Of a DNA stretch of 64,000 nt, positions 8,486 to 16,992 are shown in pieces (within the stretch, counting starts at the first letter, position 1; the number at the start of each line of letters is the position of its first letter). The notes under the pieces were generated by a model, which worked only from the letters and a program-made list of their open reading frames with translations, searched no databases and was not told the origin of the DNA. Position numbers and translations under genes: made by a program. Origin of the DNA: Bacteroidales bacterium UBA6445 (GTDB taxonomy: Bacteria > Bacteroidota > Bacteroidia > Bacteroidales > UBA932); NCBI GenBank assembly GCA_002439585.1, contig DJOF01000008.1, positions 206,341 through 270,340 on the forward strand. The letters are read 5' to 3'.

Positions 8486-8797
8486 TTAAGCTATTGAGTC
8501 GATGCGGATCTTGGTGAGCTTCTGGCGATGGCCATTGAGCTTCTGATATCCTTTACGACGGATTTTCTTGAATACCAACACTTTCTTGGCTTTGGTGTCA
8601 TCCTCGAGCACGGTAGCCTTTACTTTGGCTCCGTCTACATAGGGAGCACCTACCTTGACGTCTCCGTCTTTGTCGATAAGAAGAACTTTGTCGAACTCTA
8701 CTGCCTCGTCTTTCTTTGAGGCAAGACGATTGACGAAGATCTCTGAACCGGCCTGCACCTTGAACTGCTGGCCTGCAATGTCAACGATTGCGTACAT
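8486..8797 (-). CDS. rplU: 50S ribosomal protein L21
   Basis: A 103-residue bL21. I choose the ATG at 8797 (MYAIVDIAGQQFKVQAG), which is the family's usual start; the upstream ATG would add 14 non-conserved residues. The C-terminal KIRRKGYQKLNGHRQKLT motif binds 23S rRNA. First gene of the rplU-rpmA pair. Its leader (8798-8916) contains an inverted repeat noted separately. No Shine-Dalgarno sequence precedes it. Confidence 0.97.
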   Translation of the reverse strand: MYAIVDIAGQQFKVQAGSEIFVNRLASKKDEAVEFDKVLLIDKDGDVKVGAPYVDGAKVKATVLEDDTKAKKVLVFKKIRRKGYQKLNGHRQKLTKIRIDSIA

Positions 8798-8825
8798 GTT
8801 ATTGTAAACATTAAAATTTGAGCTG

Positions 8826-8864
8826 CAAGCGCTCGCCACGATTGGCGGGACTTATCGGAGCTTG
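8826..8864 (-). other. Possible structured leader of rplU-rpmA
   Basis: Between rpsU and rplU the sequence can fold as an outer stem CAAGC/GCTTG (8826-8830 with 8860-8864) and an inner stem CGCC/GGCG (8834-8837 with 8844-8847). Ribosomal-protein operons often have autoregulatory leaders. Here that is only inferred from the foldable repeat and its place. Confidence 0.3.
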
Positions 8865-8916
8865 ACAGCCATACATCAAAATTATCAGAATCTCTGCAAA
8901 GTGTAGCGGTGAGAGA

Positions 8917-9111
8917 CTACTGCTCGTCCTCAAGCTGCATGTGCTGGACGTAGATAGCTTTCTGGATCTGCTCTCTTCTCTTTACAGAAGGCTTTACAAA
9001 TGTCTTCCTTGCACGGAGTTCACGGATTGCGCCTGTCTTCTCGAATTTCCTCTTGAATCTCTTGAGCGCGCGCTCTATGTTTTCGCCTTCCTTGATAGGT
9101 ACTATAATCAT
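8917..9111 (-). CDS. rpsU: 30S ribosomal protein S21
   Basis: A 64-residue bS21, with start at 9111 (MIIVPIKEGENIERALKRF) fixed by the Shine-Dalgarno sequence six bases upstream. It is a basic helical protein near the 3' end of 16S rRNA. Structural work on Bacteroidetes ribosomes shows bS21 helping to hide the anti-Shine-Dalgarno tail, so this protein is probably part of why most genes here have no such sequence. It has its own promoter at 9142-9171. Length and sequence are typical. Confidence 0.96.
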   Translation of the reverse strand: MIIVPIKEGENIERALKRFKRKFEKTGAIRELRARKTFVKPSVKRREQIQKAIYVQHMQLEDEQ

Positions 9112-9117
9112 CGCTAA

Positions 9118-9129
9118 ATCACCTCCTTT
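9118..9129 (-). promoter_or_regulatory. Perfect extended Shine-Dalgarno sequence of rpsU
   Basis: The minus strand reads AAAGGAGGTGAT six bases before the rpsU ATG. It can pair with up to 12 bases of the 16S 3' tail (ATCACCTCCTTT). This is by far the strongest such site in the window. In Bacteroidetes it fits an autoregulatory switch in which ribosomes lacking bS21 expose their tail and translate rpsU preferentially. Confidence 0.85.
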
Positions 9130-9141
9130 TATTTGCGGCTG

Positions 9142-9171
9142 CAAATATACGACCATTTCTTGGTATTACAA
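9142..9171 (-). promoter_or_regulatory. Promoter of rpsU
   Basis: On the minus strand TTG (9171-9169), 19 bases, then TATATTTG (9149-9142). This matches the Bacteroidetes primary-sigma consensus TTTG-N19-21-TAnnTTTG and gives a short leader that includes the Shine-Dalgarno sequence. Confidence 0.7.
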
Positions 9172-9236
9172 GCGCACCGGCGGTTTTATTCGTTAAAATC
9201 TTGTCCTATTCTTGTCTTATGGCATTTTTCTAACCA

Positions 9237-9947
9237 TCAGGCCATATTCTCAACCTTTTCGGTGAATATGGACATTCCTGAAGTTGCCTTCTCCTTGAGG
9301 TGAGTGATGCGGCTGTCATGTAAGGGGACACTGCCGGGATCTATGATATATATAGGGGTGTCCGGGCCGGCGTACCTGTAAAGGCCTGCAGCAGGGTAGA
9401 CAGACAGGGACGTCCCTACTATAAGTAGCAGGTCGGCCTTACTAACTATGTCTATTGCCTTCTCGATCTTGGGCACAGGCTCTCCGAACCAGACTATATG
9501 CGGGCGAAGCTGGTGCCCGTTCGGCGCAAGGTCTCCCAGATGGATCTCACCATATCCTATGTCAAAGACGCTCTTCTCGCTAAATCCGTCCTGCTCATTG
9601 CAGCAGTTCTCCGGACGTACTTTTGTCAACTCACCATGTAGGTGAAGCACATTGGAAGATCCAGCCCTCTCGTGAAGATTGTCTACATTTTGCGTGATGA
9701 CATGTACGTTGAATCTGTCTTGGAGGGCGGCAATCGCTTTGTGCGCGTCATTAGGCAAGGCTGAGGCAAGTTCCTTACGCCTCTTGTTGTAGAAATCAAG
9801 CACAAGTGCCTTGTTGGCATACCAACCCTCGATAGAGGCCACAACCTGTGGATCGTATTTGTCCCACAGTCCTCCGTTGTCTCGGAAAGTGGCAATCCCG
9901 CTTTCTGCGCTCACACCTGCTCCAGTAAGCACTACAAGATTTTTCAT
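9237..9947 (-). CDS. cobB: NAD-dependent protein deacylase, CobB/Sir2 class III
   Basis: A 236-residue sirtuin that removes acyl groups from lysines using NAD. Motifs: GAGVSAESGI (9-18), RDNGGLWDKY, TQNVDNLHERAG (85-96), catalytic H104 in LHGEL, and GTSLSVYPAAGL. Y53 and R56 form the YxxR pair that marks SIRT5/CobB enzymes able to take succinyl or malonyl groups. Only two adjacent Cys (C115, C116) stand where four zinc ligands are normally found; the second CxxC is absent. It starts 3 bases after the stop of the neighbouring ATPase gene, so the two form an operon. It is the small housekeeping type, not a defence-type Sir2 fusion. Confidence 0.9.
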   Translation of the reverse strand: MKNLVVLTGAGVSAESGIATFRDNGGLWDKYDPQVVASIEGWYANKALVLDFYNKRRKELASALPNDAHKAIAALQDRFNVHVITQNVDNLHERAGSSNVLHLHGELTKVRPENCCNEQDGFSEKSVFDIGYGEIHLGDLAPNGHQLRPHIVWFGEPVPKIEKAIDIVSKADLLLIVGTSLSVYPAAGLYRYAGPDTPIYIIDPGSVPLHDSRITHLKEKATSGMSIFTEKVENMA

Positions 9948-9950
9948 ATA

Positions 9951-11027
9951 TCAGACAAAATAAAACTTCTTAAGCCAATATTCAAACAGAGGATCAGTGA
10001 TCCTCGGCTCATCATTTTCACCGAATACCAATATCTCTTTCCGCATCATCGCTGTCTTGAGTCTTATGACATTGGCTGACGAACTCAGATCATATTCTTC
10101 CATGACCTGGGATGTGCTGAACTTTACAACCCCGTCACAGACGGCTTTTAGGAAACGGATCTGGAATTCGGTCAAGGAATCCATTGTCCCATAGAACCTC
10201 GGGGAGTGGACAGCAAGCATCGCAGAAAGGGAATCTTTGAACGTAATCTCGCTTATATATCCTTTGGATAATGAGTCACATATGAAGAAGAAATGGTTAA
10301 TGTACCATATATTATTGCGGAAGATGCTGCACAACCTGTGAAGAAGCTCCCGGTCCACAACTTTTCCGCTTATGGAGAACCCCTTCAGAATATGCTCCGT
10401 GATCTCTGCCTCGGTGATTTCCGAAAGGGACAGGCGGTTGATTCTTTTCCAGAAAATAGTACCCCTGCCGAAAATTCCGTCCATCGCATTGCAACGCGAT
10501 CCGAGGAAAATGAAGACGCACGGAGTATTCCTAGCATAAGTGTCTATAGTCCTGGCAATAGGCTGGTATAACAGTTCGTCTGGGTCCTTGCTCTCTCGAA
10601 TGGTTTGGAATTCCTCGAATATGATGACTGCTTTCCTACCTGTATCCCGACATATGCGGAAAGGAAGGGTGAGTACATCGTCCATGCTTTCAGGTCCCGA
10701 AATAGCGAAGTCCGAAGCATACCTTGCACTGAGTGCCTCTCTTTCAGCGGTTGAAGAGGCAAATGCTGTCAGTGTTGCATTGCGGTAGACGGTGATGAAC
10801 TGCTCTATCTCCCTCACATTGACCATGTTGACATAGACAGCGACCGGAGGGGCGGACATAGTCGACAATACTTGTCTTACAAGTGACATCTTTCCGGTCT
10901 TGATGGGCTCCGCAATGACAACATGTTCCCCAGCGGCAATATACTCAGCCAGGACTGCACAGTCGCGTTTGCGCCCTATGAAGTTCTTCCCTGTTACGAA
11001 TTTGTTGAATTGAAATGCTGTCTCCAT
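9951..11027 (-). CDS. AAA family ATPase (archaeal-type ATPase / DUF234-like) with degenerate P-loop
   Basis: A 358-residue protein. I start it at 11027 (METAFQFNKFVTG) because an upstream ATG falls inside the promoter. N-terminal FIGRKRDCAVL resembles the IGR box of archaeal-type ATPases. The Walker A position reads EPIKTGKMS (40-48), lacking the first Gly and with Met in place of Thr/Ser. Walker B is KAVIIFEEFQ (hydrophobic run then EE). An FLGSRCNAM segment may be sensor 1. The C-terminal third looks like a winged helix (FSTSQVMEEYDLSSSANVIRLKTAMMRKEIL, split here only for description). Such proteins are common in Bacteroidetes and poorly understood. It is the first gene of a two-gene operon with the sirtuin. 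ATP hydrolysis is uncertain given the altered P-loop. Confidence 0.75.
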   Translation of the reverse strand: METAFQFNKFVTGKNFIGRKRDCAVLAEYIAAGEHVVIAEPIKTGKMSLVRQVLSTMSAPPVAVYVNMVNVREIEQFITVYRNATLTAFASSTAEREALSARYASDFAISGPESMDDVLTLPFRICRDTGRKAVIIFEEFQTIRESKDPDELLYQPIARTIDTYARNTPCVFIFLGSRCNAMDGIFGRGTIFWKRINRLSLSEITEAEITEHILKGFSISGKVVDRELLHRLCSIFRNNIWYINHFFFICDSLSKGYISEITFKDSLSAMLAVHSPRFYGTMDSLTEFQIRFLKAVCDGVVKFSTSQVMEEYDLSSSANVIRLKTAMMRKEILVFGENDEPRITDPLFEYWLKKFYFV

Positions 11028-11039
11028 AATTACCGAGTG

Positions 11040-11069
11040 CAAATTTAGAAGTTGTTTAAATTTATTCAA
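11040..11069 (-). promoter_or_regulatory. Promoter of the ATPase-sirtuin operon
   Basis: On the minus strand TTG (11069-11067), 19 bases, TAAATTTG (11047-11040). Transcription would begin near 11034, just upstream of the ATG at 11027. This rules out the upstream ATG at 11069 as start. Confidence 0.65.
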
Positions 11070-11110
11070 ATATTCTGCTTTCTATGACTGTCTGTCTCGT
11101 CAGACTCTTG

Positions 11111-11204
11111 TTCAGTCGGAGACTTTCTTCCTTAATATCTCGGTAATGCATGAACATGCTCATTTCCGCGTTTGGTCTGTCACCGATTCAGTCAGACAGC
11201 TCGA
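11111..11204 (-). repeat. Partial inverted copies of the intergenic repeat seen at 17.0 and 21.6 kb
   Basis: TTCAGTCAGACAGCTCGA at 11187-11204 matches, in reverse complement and with one difference, the core of the repeat at 21612-21728. A second shorter piece, TTCAGTCGGAGA, sits at 11111-11122. The copies lie in the 300-base spacer between the divergent ATPase and AsmA genes. The rest of the repeat is not clearly recognisable here. Confidence 0.4.
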
Positions 11205-11213
11205 AGGAAATTT

Positions 11214-11246
11214 TTGCTATTTGAAAGCGGCTTTTCACTATCTTTG
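11214..11246 (+). promoter_or_regulatory. Possible promoter of the AsmA-like gene
   Basis: TATCTTTG at 11239-11246 is a good -7 element; the nearest TTG (11214-11216) is 22 bases upstream, slightly long. The AsmA-like gene begins at 11328. Confidence 0.4.
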
Positions 11247-11327
11247 TGCGTTGGGTCATGCGTATGGCAGTGTGAGCCACCCCATGGTATGAATAGCCAG
11301 ACAAACAAATAAGATTCAGATATATAC

Positions 11328-14300
11328 ATGTTCAAGACCAATACAAGTCACGCTTCCGGACGCGGCAGACGCTTTAGGGGTTTGAAGATAGCGGCTGTGG
11401 TGGTGGCATCCCTGATAGCAATATTCTTAGTGGCGGTGCAACTCATTCTAAGTTCATCTTTTCTCAAGAAGATGTCGGACAAATATATATCTGAATATGT
11501 CGATGCCGATGTTTATGTCGGGGATATACGTGCTTCAGTCGTCAAGAGCTTTCCCAATCTGAGCATAAGGCTTGATGATGTCAGGGTTACATATCCTCAC
11601 GAAAGATTTGCCGATTTTGATTCCATCGGAGTGCCGGGTGTCCTTCGCGGAGCGGGAAGAGGAAATGTGTCCGATACCTTGGCATCGTTCCGATCGATGA
11701 CTCTGTCGATCAATTACCTGGCGGCCATGTTCGGTCGTATAAGGATACATGAGGCGAGTATAGACCATCCGCGCATCTATGCGCATTCATATATCGGAGG
11801 TGCTGCCAACTGGGATATTCTCAAGAATATAGCCTCTGATCCAGAGTCAGTGGAAGATACTTCTGTGACGGTCCTTCCTCCTATTTCTGTCGCGAGAATC
11901 TCCATGACAGGCAGACCTCGTGTGATCTATACCGACTGTGCCGACACGGTATATGCTGCACTGCTGCTTAAGAAAATGGCTTTCCATGGAAGACTCTCCA
12001 CCCGCAAGGTTTCCAGTAATCATATAGGTCTTCATATAGACAGCATGTTCGTATCCGGAAGACTTCCTGCTGATACCCTTGCAATGGCGATGGACCGCTT
12101 CGATGTGGTGGAGCGGAGAGGACGGATGCACTTCGGGCTTTCTGCAAGGGCATTTGCAGGAATGAACGGTTACGGGCGTCTTATATTGCCGATCCATGCG
12201 GACGGTGCTGTGCGTCTGCCAAAATCAGGTGATATGGAGGTTGACCTGGAAGAGTTCAATGCCAGCATCGCTTCCCTAAAGATGCATGGTAACGGTACTG
12301 TCCGCATCTGTGAGGACAGCACATATGTAAGGGCGGAGGTTAATACGGACGCGTGCAGACTCTCCGACATAATCGCCGATTTTGGAGGAAATGCCTTAAC
12401 GTTAGCGAAATCCATTGATACTGAAGCGGAAGTAACTTTCAAAGCACAGTGTGACGGCTTCTACAATCCTTCTTCGGGCAGGCTTCCGAAACTTATTGCA
12501 GAGCTTGTGGTCCCCAAGACCTATATTCGTTGCCCAGGCGTCCATGAAGGCTACATTGATATAGATGTGGATGCTCGGACTGATGACGCAGGTAAACTTG
12601 ATGTCGTAGTGGAGAAGGCAGAGTTCTCTTTTGCCGGAGTGGATATTGATATGACGGCAAAGGTAATCGACCTTACAGGCAATGATCCGCTTATAGAGGT
12701 GGAAGGATCAGCTTATGCCTCATTAGGCGAAGCCTGCAAACTTCTGCCTGATTCACTTGGAATACAGGCAAGCGGAGATGTGGACGCACTTCTGGACGGA
12801 AGCATACGTCTCTCTCAGCTGACCCCTTATGGCCTCTATCATTCCGGTCTTGACGGGTATGTGCGCAGCCGTGAGCTGTCTGTACGTACAGACTCAATTT
12901 ATGCCTGGATAGGCTCTCCAGAGATAAGGCTCTCAACTGTAGCCAACAAGATTGACGGTGATATGCCGAAAGGAACGCGCATTCTGGCTCTTTCTGCCAA
13001 GGCAGATTCACTGTATGCATCACTTGACAGCACAACCGTAATAAGAGGTCGCGCCCTGCAGTTTCTAGTGCAGAATGCAGCTAAGATAAGGCACGGGAGA
13101 GAGGGCACGGAACATAATCCTATCGTGGCGGGACTTTCTATCGGCAAACTCTTCTTTAGTGGTGCAGATTCCTTGTTTGCCGGAGTCATAGGCTCTGAGA
13201 ACAGTTTCCGAATATATACTCAGGAAAAGGGGGAATTCAAGATCCCAGTGATTTCTCTCTCAAGCAATACGAGACGGGCATTTGCCCGCTCGGGCCCTAA
13301 TCGAGTAGGAATGCGGGATGCAGGCTTCACGGCTTCAGCAAGGATGAATACTTTCGAGAGGTCTCAGCGGAGGAAATTACTGCTCGACTCTCTGCAGAGA
13401 GTATACCCAGGAGTCGAGAGGGATTCGCTTTTTGCAAAAGCTTACAGAAACCGTATGTCTGGGCGAGAGATCCCGGATTATCTTAAAGAGGAAGATTTTC
13501 GCAAGCAGGATATAGACTTCAGACTCGGAGAGACGATGGCCAAATATATGAAGGAGTGGAATATGGCCGGAGACATAGATGTAAAGCGAACGTTGGTCAT
13601 CACACCTTATTTCCCCATAAGAAATGAAATTGACGGTCTTAAGGGCTCTGTAAGTAATGATGCCGTGCACATTGACAGCCTAACTTTCCGTCCAGGGAAG
13701 TCTGATCTTTCGGCAAAAGGGGCGTTGAGAGGTCTCAGACGTGCTCTTCTCGGACATGGGCCTCTTACTCTCGACCTTAGTCTCACTTCCAAAAGGATCG
13801 ATGCCAATGAACTTCTTGCGGCCTATACTGCAGGAGCCGCTTACGAGAAAGTCTCACATACTGGCGTACATTCAGACATGGAAGATGAAGCTTATCTCGA
13901 CAGTCTTGCCGCTGCTGCCTCCCAGGTTGCAGACACCTCCTATGCCCTGGTGGTAGTCCCTGCGAATATTATCGCAAATATCACTTTGCAGGCCAACGAG
14001 ATCGATTATTCAGACCTCGACATCTCCTGGCTCTCCGCTGATCTGACTATGAAGGAACGCTGCATCCAGCTTACCAATGCTTTAGCAACCTCAAATATGG
14101 GAGATATCTATTTCGAGGGCTTTTATTCCACCAAGACTAAAAAAGACATAAAGGCTGGGTTTGACCTGAATCTGTCTGATATAACCGCAGATAAGGTGGT
14201 CCGGCTTTTCCCTGCTGTCGATACCATTATGCCGATGCTTACCTCTTTCAAGGGAATGCTAAACTGTGAGATGGCTGCAACAAGTGATCTTGACACAAAT

Positions 14301-15101
14301 ATGAATTTTGTCACAAGCAGTATGAATGGTGTGATGAGAATCAGTGGCCGGGATGTCACCCTTGAAGAGAGCGATGCATTTAAGAAACTGGCTAAGATGC
14401 TGATGTTCAAGAATAAGAAATCCGGCAAGTTGGCAGATATCTCTGTAAGCGGTCTTATAAGCAACAACAGGATCGAGATTTTCCCGTTTGTGTTGAAGAT
14501 AGACAGGTATACTCTGGCCATGAGTGGAATGCAGAATTTCGATCAGACTTTCCGCTATCATGTCTCAGTCTTGAAGTCTCCTATACCTTTTAGATTCGGG
14601 ATCAATATATTCGGTAATTTTGATGACTGGAAATACCGTATCGGCAAGGCTCAGTACAAGAATACTGATGTGCCGGTATTTACGGCTCAACTTGATACAA
14701 TGCAGATGAATCTTGTAACGTCAATTCACAATATATTCTCCAAAGGAGTTAATGCCGCAATACGCCAAAATACACATGACCGGATGCGGATCGATTCTTC
14801 AAAGGCAATCCTCGGGTTCAATCCGGATGTGCTGACAGACTCTCTTGAGTCAGACCGGATGAAGATATTAGATTCTCTCCAGACGGCGTATGACCAGCCA
14901 GTAGACTCGGCGCTTAATGCAAGGATAGACTCTCTTGTCACACCCATCACTCCTCAGCCCACTGAGTCAGTAGGCGAAAAATCTGATACTAAGACACAGA
15001 TTGAGGCTGATGCCCCGCAAAAAAGAGGCAAAGGCAGAAAAAAGAAAGACAAGGCTGCCGTGGTTGAAATGAATGACCGGAAATTCGAAGAGGAAAAATG
15101 A
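11328..15101 (+). CDS. AsmA family protein (large envelope protein)
   Basis: A 1257-residue protein with one N-terminal membrane helix (about residues 20-45) and a long periplasmic part built of repeating beta segments, as in AsmA/TamB-like bridge proteins thought to carry lipid between membranes. The N-terminal AsmA pattern is clear (FLKKMSDKYISEYVDADVYVGDI, KSFPNLSIRLDDVRV). The C-terminal region near residues 880-1130 (NIIANITLQANEIDYSDLDIS, LTSFKGMLNCEMAATSDLD) resembles the AsmA C-terminal domain. The last 40 residues are basic and hydrophilic (KRGKGRKKKDK). Its stop overlaps the prmA start by four bases (ATGA), so the two are co-translated. Function in outer-membrane lipid balance is inferred from the family. 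Confidence 0.82.
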   Translation: MFKTNTSHASGRGRRFRGLKIAAVVVASLIAIFLVAVQLILSSSFLKKMSDKYISEYVDADVYVGDIRASVVKSFPNLSIRLDDVRVTYPHERFADFDSIGVPGVLRGAGRGNVSDTLASFRSMTLSINYLAAMFGRIRIHEASIDHPRIYAHSYIGGAANWDILKNIASDPESVEDTSVTVLPPISVARISMTGRPRVIYTDCADTVYAALLLKKMAFHGRLSTRKVSSNHIGLHIDSMFVSGRLPADTLAMAMDRFDVVERRGRMHFGLSARAFAGMNGYGRLILPIHADGAVRLPKSGDMEVDLEEFNASIASLKMHGNGTVRICEDSTYVRAEVNTDACRLSDIIADFGGNALTLAKSIDTEAEVTFKAQCDGFYNPSSGRLPKLIAELVVPKTYIRCPGVHEGYIDIDVDARTDDAGKLDVVVEKAEFSFAGVDIDMTAKVIDLTGNDPLIEVEGSAYASLGEACKLLPDSLGIQASGDVDALLDGSIRLSQLTPYGLYHSGLDGYVRSRELSVRTDSIYAWIGSPEIRLSTVANKIDGDMPKGTRILALSAKADSLYASLDSTTVIRGRALQFLVQNAAKIRHGREGTEHNPIVAGLSIGKLFFSGADSLFAGVIGSENSFRIYTQEKGEFKIPVISLSSNTRRAFARSGPNRVGMRDAGFTASARMNTFERSQRRKLLLDSLQRVYPGVERDSLFAKAYRNRMSGREIPDYLKEEDFRKQDIDFRLGETMAKYMKEWNMAGDIDVKRTLVITPYFPIRNEIDGLKGSVSNDAVHIDSLTFRPGKSDLSAKGALRGLRRALLGHGPLTLDLSLTSKRIDANELLAAYTAGAAYEKVSHTGVHSDMEDEAYLDSLAAAASQVADTSYALVVVPANIIANITLQANEIDYSDLDISWLSADLTMKERCIQLTNALATSNMGDIYFEGFYSTKTKKDIKAGFDLNLSDITADKVVRLFPAVDTIMPMLTSFKGMLNCEMAATSDLDTNMNFVTSSMNGVMRISGRDVTLEESDAFKKLAKMLMFKNKKSGKLADISVSGLISNNRIEIFPFVLKIDRYTLAMSGMQNFDQTFRYHVSVLKSPIPFRFGINIFGNFDDWKYRIGKAQYKNTDVPVFTAQLDTMQMNLVTSIHNIFSKGVNAAIRQNTHDRMRIDSSKAILGFNPDVLTDSLESDRMKILDSLQTAYDQPVDSALNARIDSLVTPITPQPTESVGEKSDTKTQIEADAPQKRGKGRKKKDKAAVVEMNDRKFEEEK

Positions 15102-15979
15102 TGGATTCAAGTGATTATATGGAGGTTGTGATCCGGATGGATCCTTTCTCGGAGGAAAATGCGGAGATAGCGGAGGCGATGGTATCGGATCTTCCGTATG
15201 ACTCATTCGTTATAGATGATGGCGTCCTTAAGTGCTATATTCAGCGTTCCTTGTTCAATCGAATGGAGCTGAGGGCGGTTCTCTCCTTGCTTCATTTCAA
15301 GGCGGAGTTTACCGCCATGCCTGTTCCTTCAAAGAATTGGAACGAAGCCTGGGAGACAGGATTGGAGCCGATATATGTCGGCCGTATGGTAACGGTGAAG
15401 AAGGCCGGAGACAGAAATGCGGCTCGATCTCGCTTCAATATAAGCCTTCGTCCGGAGATGGCCTTCGGTACAGGTCATCATGATACTACCTACATGATGA
15501 TAGAATCGATGCTGGAGCATGAAGATGAGCTTCGTGGTGCCTGTGTGATGGATATGGGTTGCGGTACGGGAGTACTTTCGATTCTCGCTGCAAAGATAGG
15601 GGCTGCTAAAGTATATGGTATAGACATAGATGCTGTGGCTGCCCAGTCGGCATTTGATAATGTACATCTCAACAGAGTCGGCAAGAAGGTGGAGACTTAT
15701 TGCGGTGACGCTTCTTTGCTCCAGATGGGCAAATACGATGCTCTTCTGGCCAATATACACCGGAATGTGATCATCTCGGACATAAAGACATATGCAATGT
15801 CCCTTAAATCAGGGAAAGGATTGCTCTTTCTTAGCGGTTTCTATGAAGGAGACGTGCCGGCAATTATAGAGGAGGCTGGAAAATATGGCTTGCAATTGGC
15901 GGGAGAGAAGCAGAGGGGGCAATGGGCCTGCCTTGTCTTGTTAAAGTCTTGCGAAAATGCTAAATTTGCGCTCGTTTGA
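15098..15979 (+). CDS. prmA: Ribosomal protein L11 methyltransferase
   Basis: A 293-residue SAM-dependent methyltransferase that trimethylates ribosomal protein L11. The SAM-binding motif is MDMGCGTGVLSILAAKIGA (about 150-168), followed by VYGIDID and the catalytic-region ANIHRNVI. RPEMAFGTGHHDTT is typical of PrmA. The N-terminal substrate-recognition domain is present but short, as in Bacteroidetes. Its ATG overlaps the AsmA stop by four bases; a second ATG follows immediately at 15101, and either may be used. A 190-base AT-rich spacer then precedes tpiA, in which I see no other gene. Confidence 0.93.
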   Translation: MMDSSDYMEVVIRMDPFSEENAEIAEAMVSDLPYDSFVIDDGVLKCYIQRSLFNRMELRAVLSLLHFKAEFTAMPVPSKNWNEAWETGLEPIYVGRMVTVKKAGDRNAARSRFNISLRPEMAFGTGHHDTTYMMIESMLEHEDELRGACVMDMGCGTGVLSILAAKIGAAKVYGIDIDAVAAQSAFDNVHLNRVGKKVETYCGDASLLQMGKYDALLANIHRNVIISDIKTYAMSLKSGKGLLFLSGFYEGDVPAIIEEAGKYGLQLAGEKQRGQWACLVLLKSCENAKFALV

Positions 15980-16170
15980 CAGCCATTAAGTATGCGACAA
16001 AAAATAAGTTGCCGCAGATTTGGCAAATATTTTTGAAGATAGATTACTTTTTGAAGAAAGAGTGTGCTGGTGGCACATGACTGATAAAAAAGGAATATAG
16101 ACCAAAAAGATTGCTTAAGGTGTTGCTAGTTATTTTTTTAAGATTACTAAATACATAAAATCATCATATC

Positions 16171-16926
16171 ATGAGAAAGAAAATAGTTGCCGGCAACTGG
16201 AAGATGAATACAACCGTGCCGGAAGGTGTAGAACTCGCGAAAGCAGTAGTTGCCAAGTCAGTTGAAGTACCTGCAGGCGTAGGTCTTATCATAGCCACTC
16301 CTTTTACTCATCTTGTTCCTGTTGCAGAAGTTGTAAAGGATTCTAAGGTGGAACTTTCAGCAGAGAATTGTGCTGATAAGGAGAAGGGCGCATATACCGG
16401 AGAGGTATCGGCTGCAATGCTTGCTTCTGCCGGCTGCAAATATACTATCCTCGGCCATTCCGAGAGAAGGCAGTATTACGGAGAGACAGATGCTACCCTT
16501 ACTGCAAAGGTTGCACTTGCGCTCGAGCATGGCCTTGGAGTGATCTTCTGTGTAGGCGAGAATCTTGAGCAGAGAGAAGCTGGCAAGCATTTCGACGTAG
16601 TTACATCTCAGATCGAGAATGTCCTCTTCGGTCTTTCTGCAGAGCAGATGTCAAAAGTTATCGTAGCTTATGAGCCTGTATGGGCCATAGGTACCGGCAA
16701 GACTGCCTCTGCCGAGCAGGCTCAGGAGATCCACGCATGCATCCGCAAAGTCCTCTCAAGCAAGTTCGGTGCACAGGTTGCAGACGACACTACAATTCTC
16801 TATGGTGGAAGCTGCAAGCCTTCAAATGCCAAGGAACTCTTCGCTTGTCCTGATATAGACGGCGGACTTATCGGTGGTGCTGCACTCAAGGCAGACGATT
16901 TCATCCAGATCGCCCTCTCTTTCTAA
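16171..16926 (+). CDS. tpiA: Triose-phosphate isomerase
   Basis: A 251-residue TIM barrel enzyme interconverting dihydroxyacetone phosphate and glyceraldehyde 3-phosphate in glycolysis. Catalytic residues are visible: Lys in GNWKMN (K11), His in GHSERR (about 97), Glu in AYEPVWAIGTG (about 170), plus the phosphate-binding YGGSC and GGLIGGAAL. Codon use is strongly biased, as expected for an abundant protein. A strong hairpin terminator follows. Confidence 0.98.
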   Translation: MRKKIVAGNWKMNTTVPEGVELAKAVVAKSVEVPAGVGLIIATPFTHLVPVAEVVKDSKVELSAENCADKEKGAYTGEVSAAMLASAGCKYTILGHSERRQYYGETDATLTAKVALALEHGLGVIFCVGENLEQREAGKHFDVVTSQIENVLFGLSAEQMSKVIVAYEPVWAIGTGKTASAEQAQEIHACIRKVLSSKFGAQVADDTTILYGGSCKPSNAKELFACPDIDGGLIGGAALKADDFIQIALSF

Positions 16927-16946
16927 TAAACGATAGAAAACAATGC

Positions 16947-16987
16947 AGGCGAGGTGTCGGATAGAGATGTTTGGCACCTCGCCTTTT
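16947..16987 (+). terminator. Intrinsic terminator of tpiA
   Basis: A perfect 10-base stem AGGCGAGGTG (16947-16956) with CACCTCGCCT (16975-16984), loop of 18 bases, followed by TTTT. Confidence 0.85.
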
Positions 16988-16992
16988 AGAAT

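Noticed and set aside
9237..9947. Sir2 gene as part of an antiphage defence system
   Set aside because: The protein is a 236-residue CobB-type enzyme with a YxxR pair and no extra sensor or effector domain. The neighbouring ATPase is not a known defence partner.
11028..11069. ATG at 11069 as the start of the ATPase gene
   Set aside because: It lies within a well-matched promoter (11040-11069); the ATG at 11027 fits the expected transcript start.
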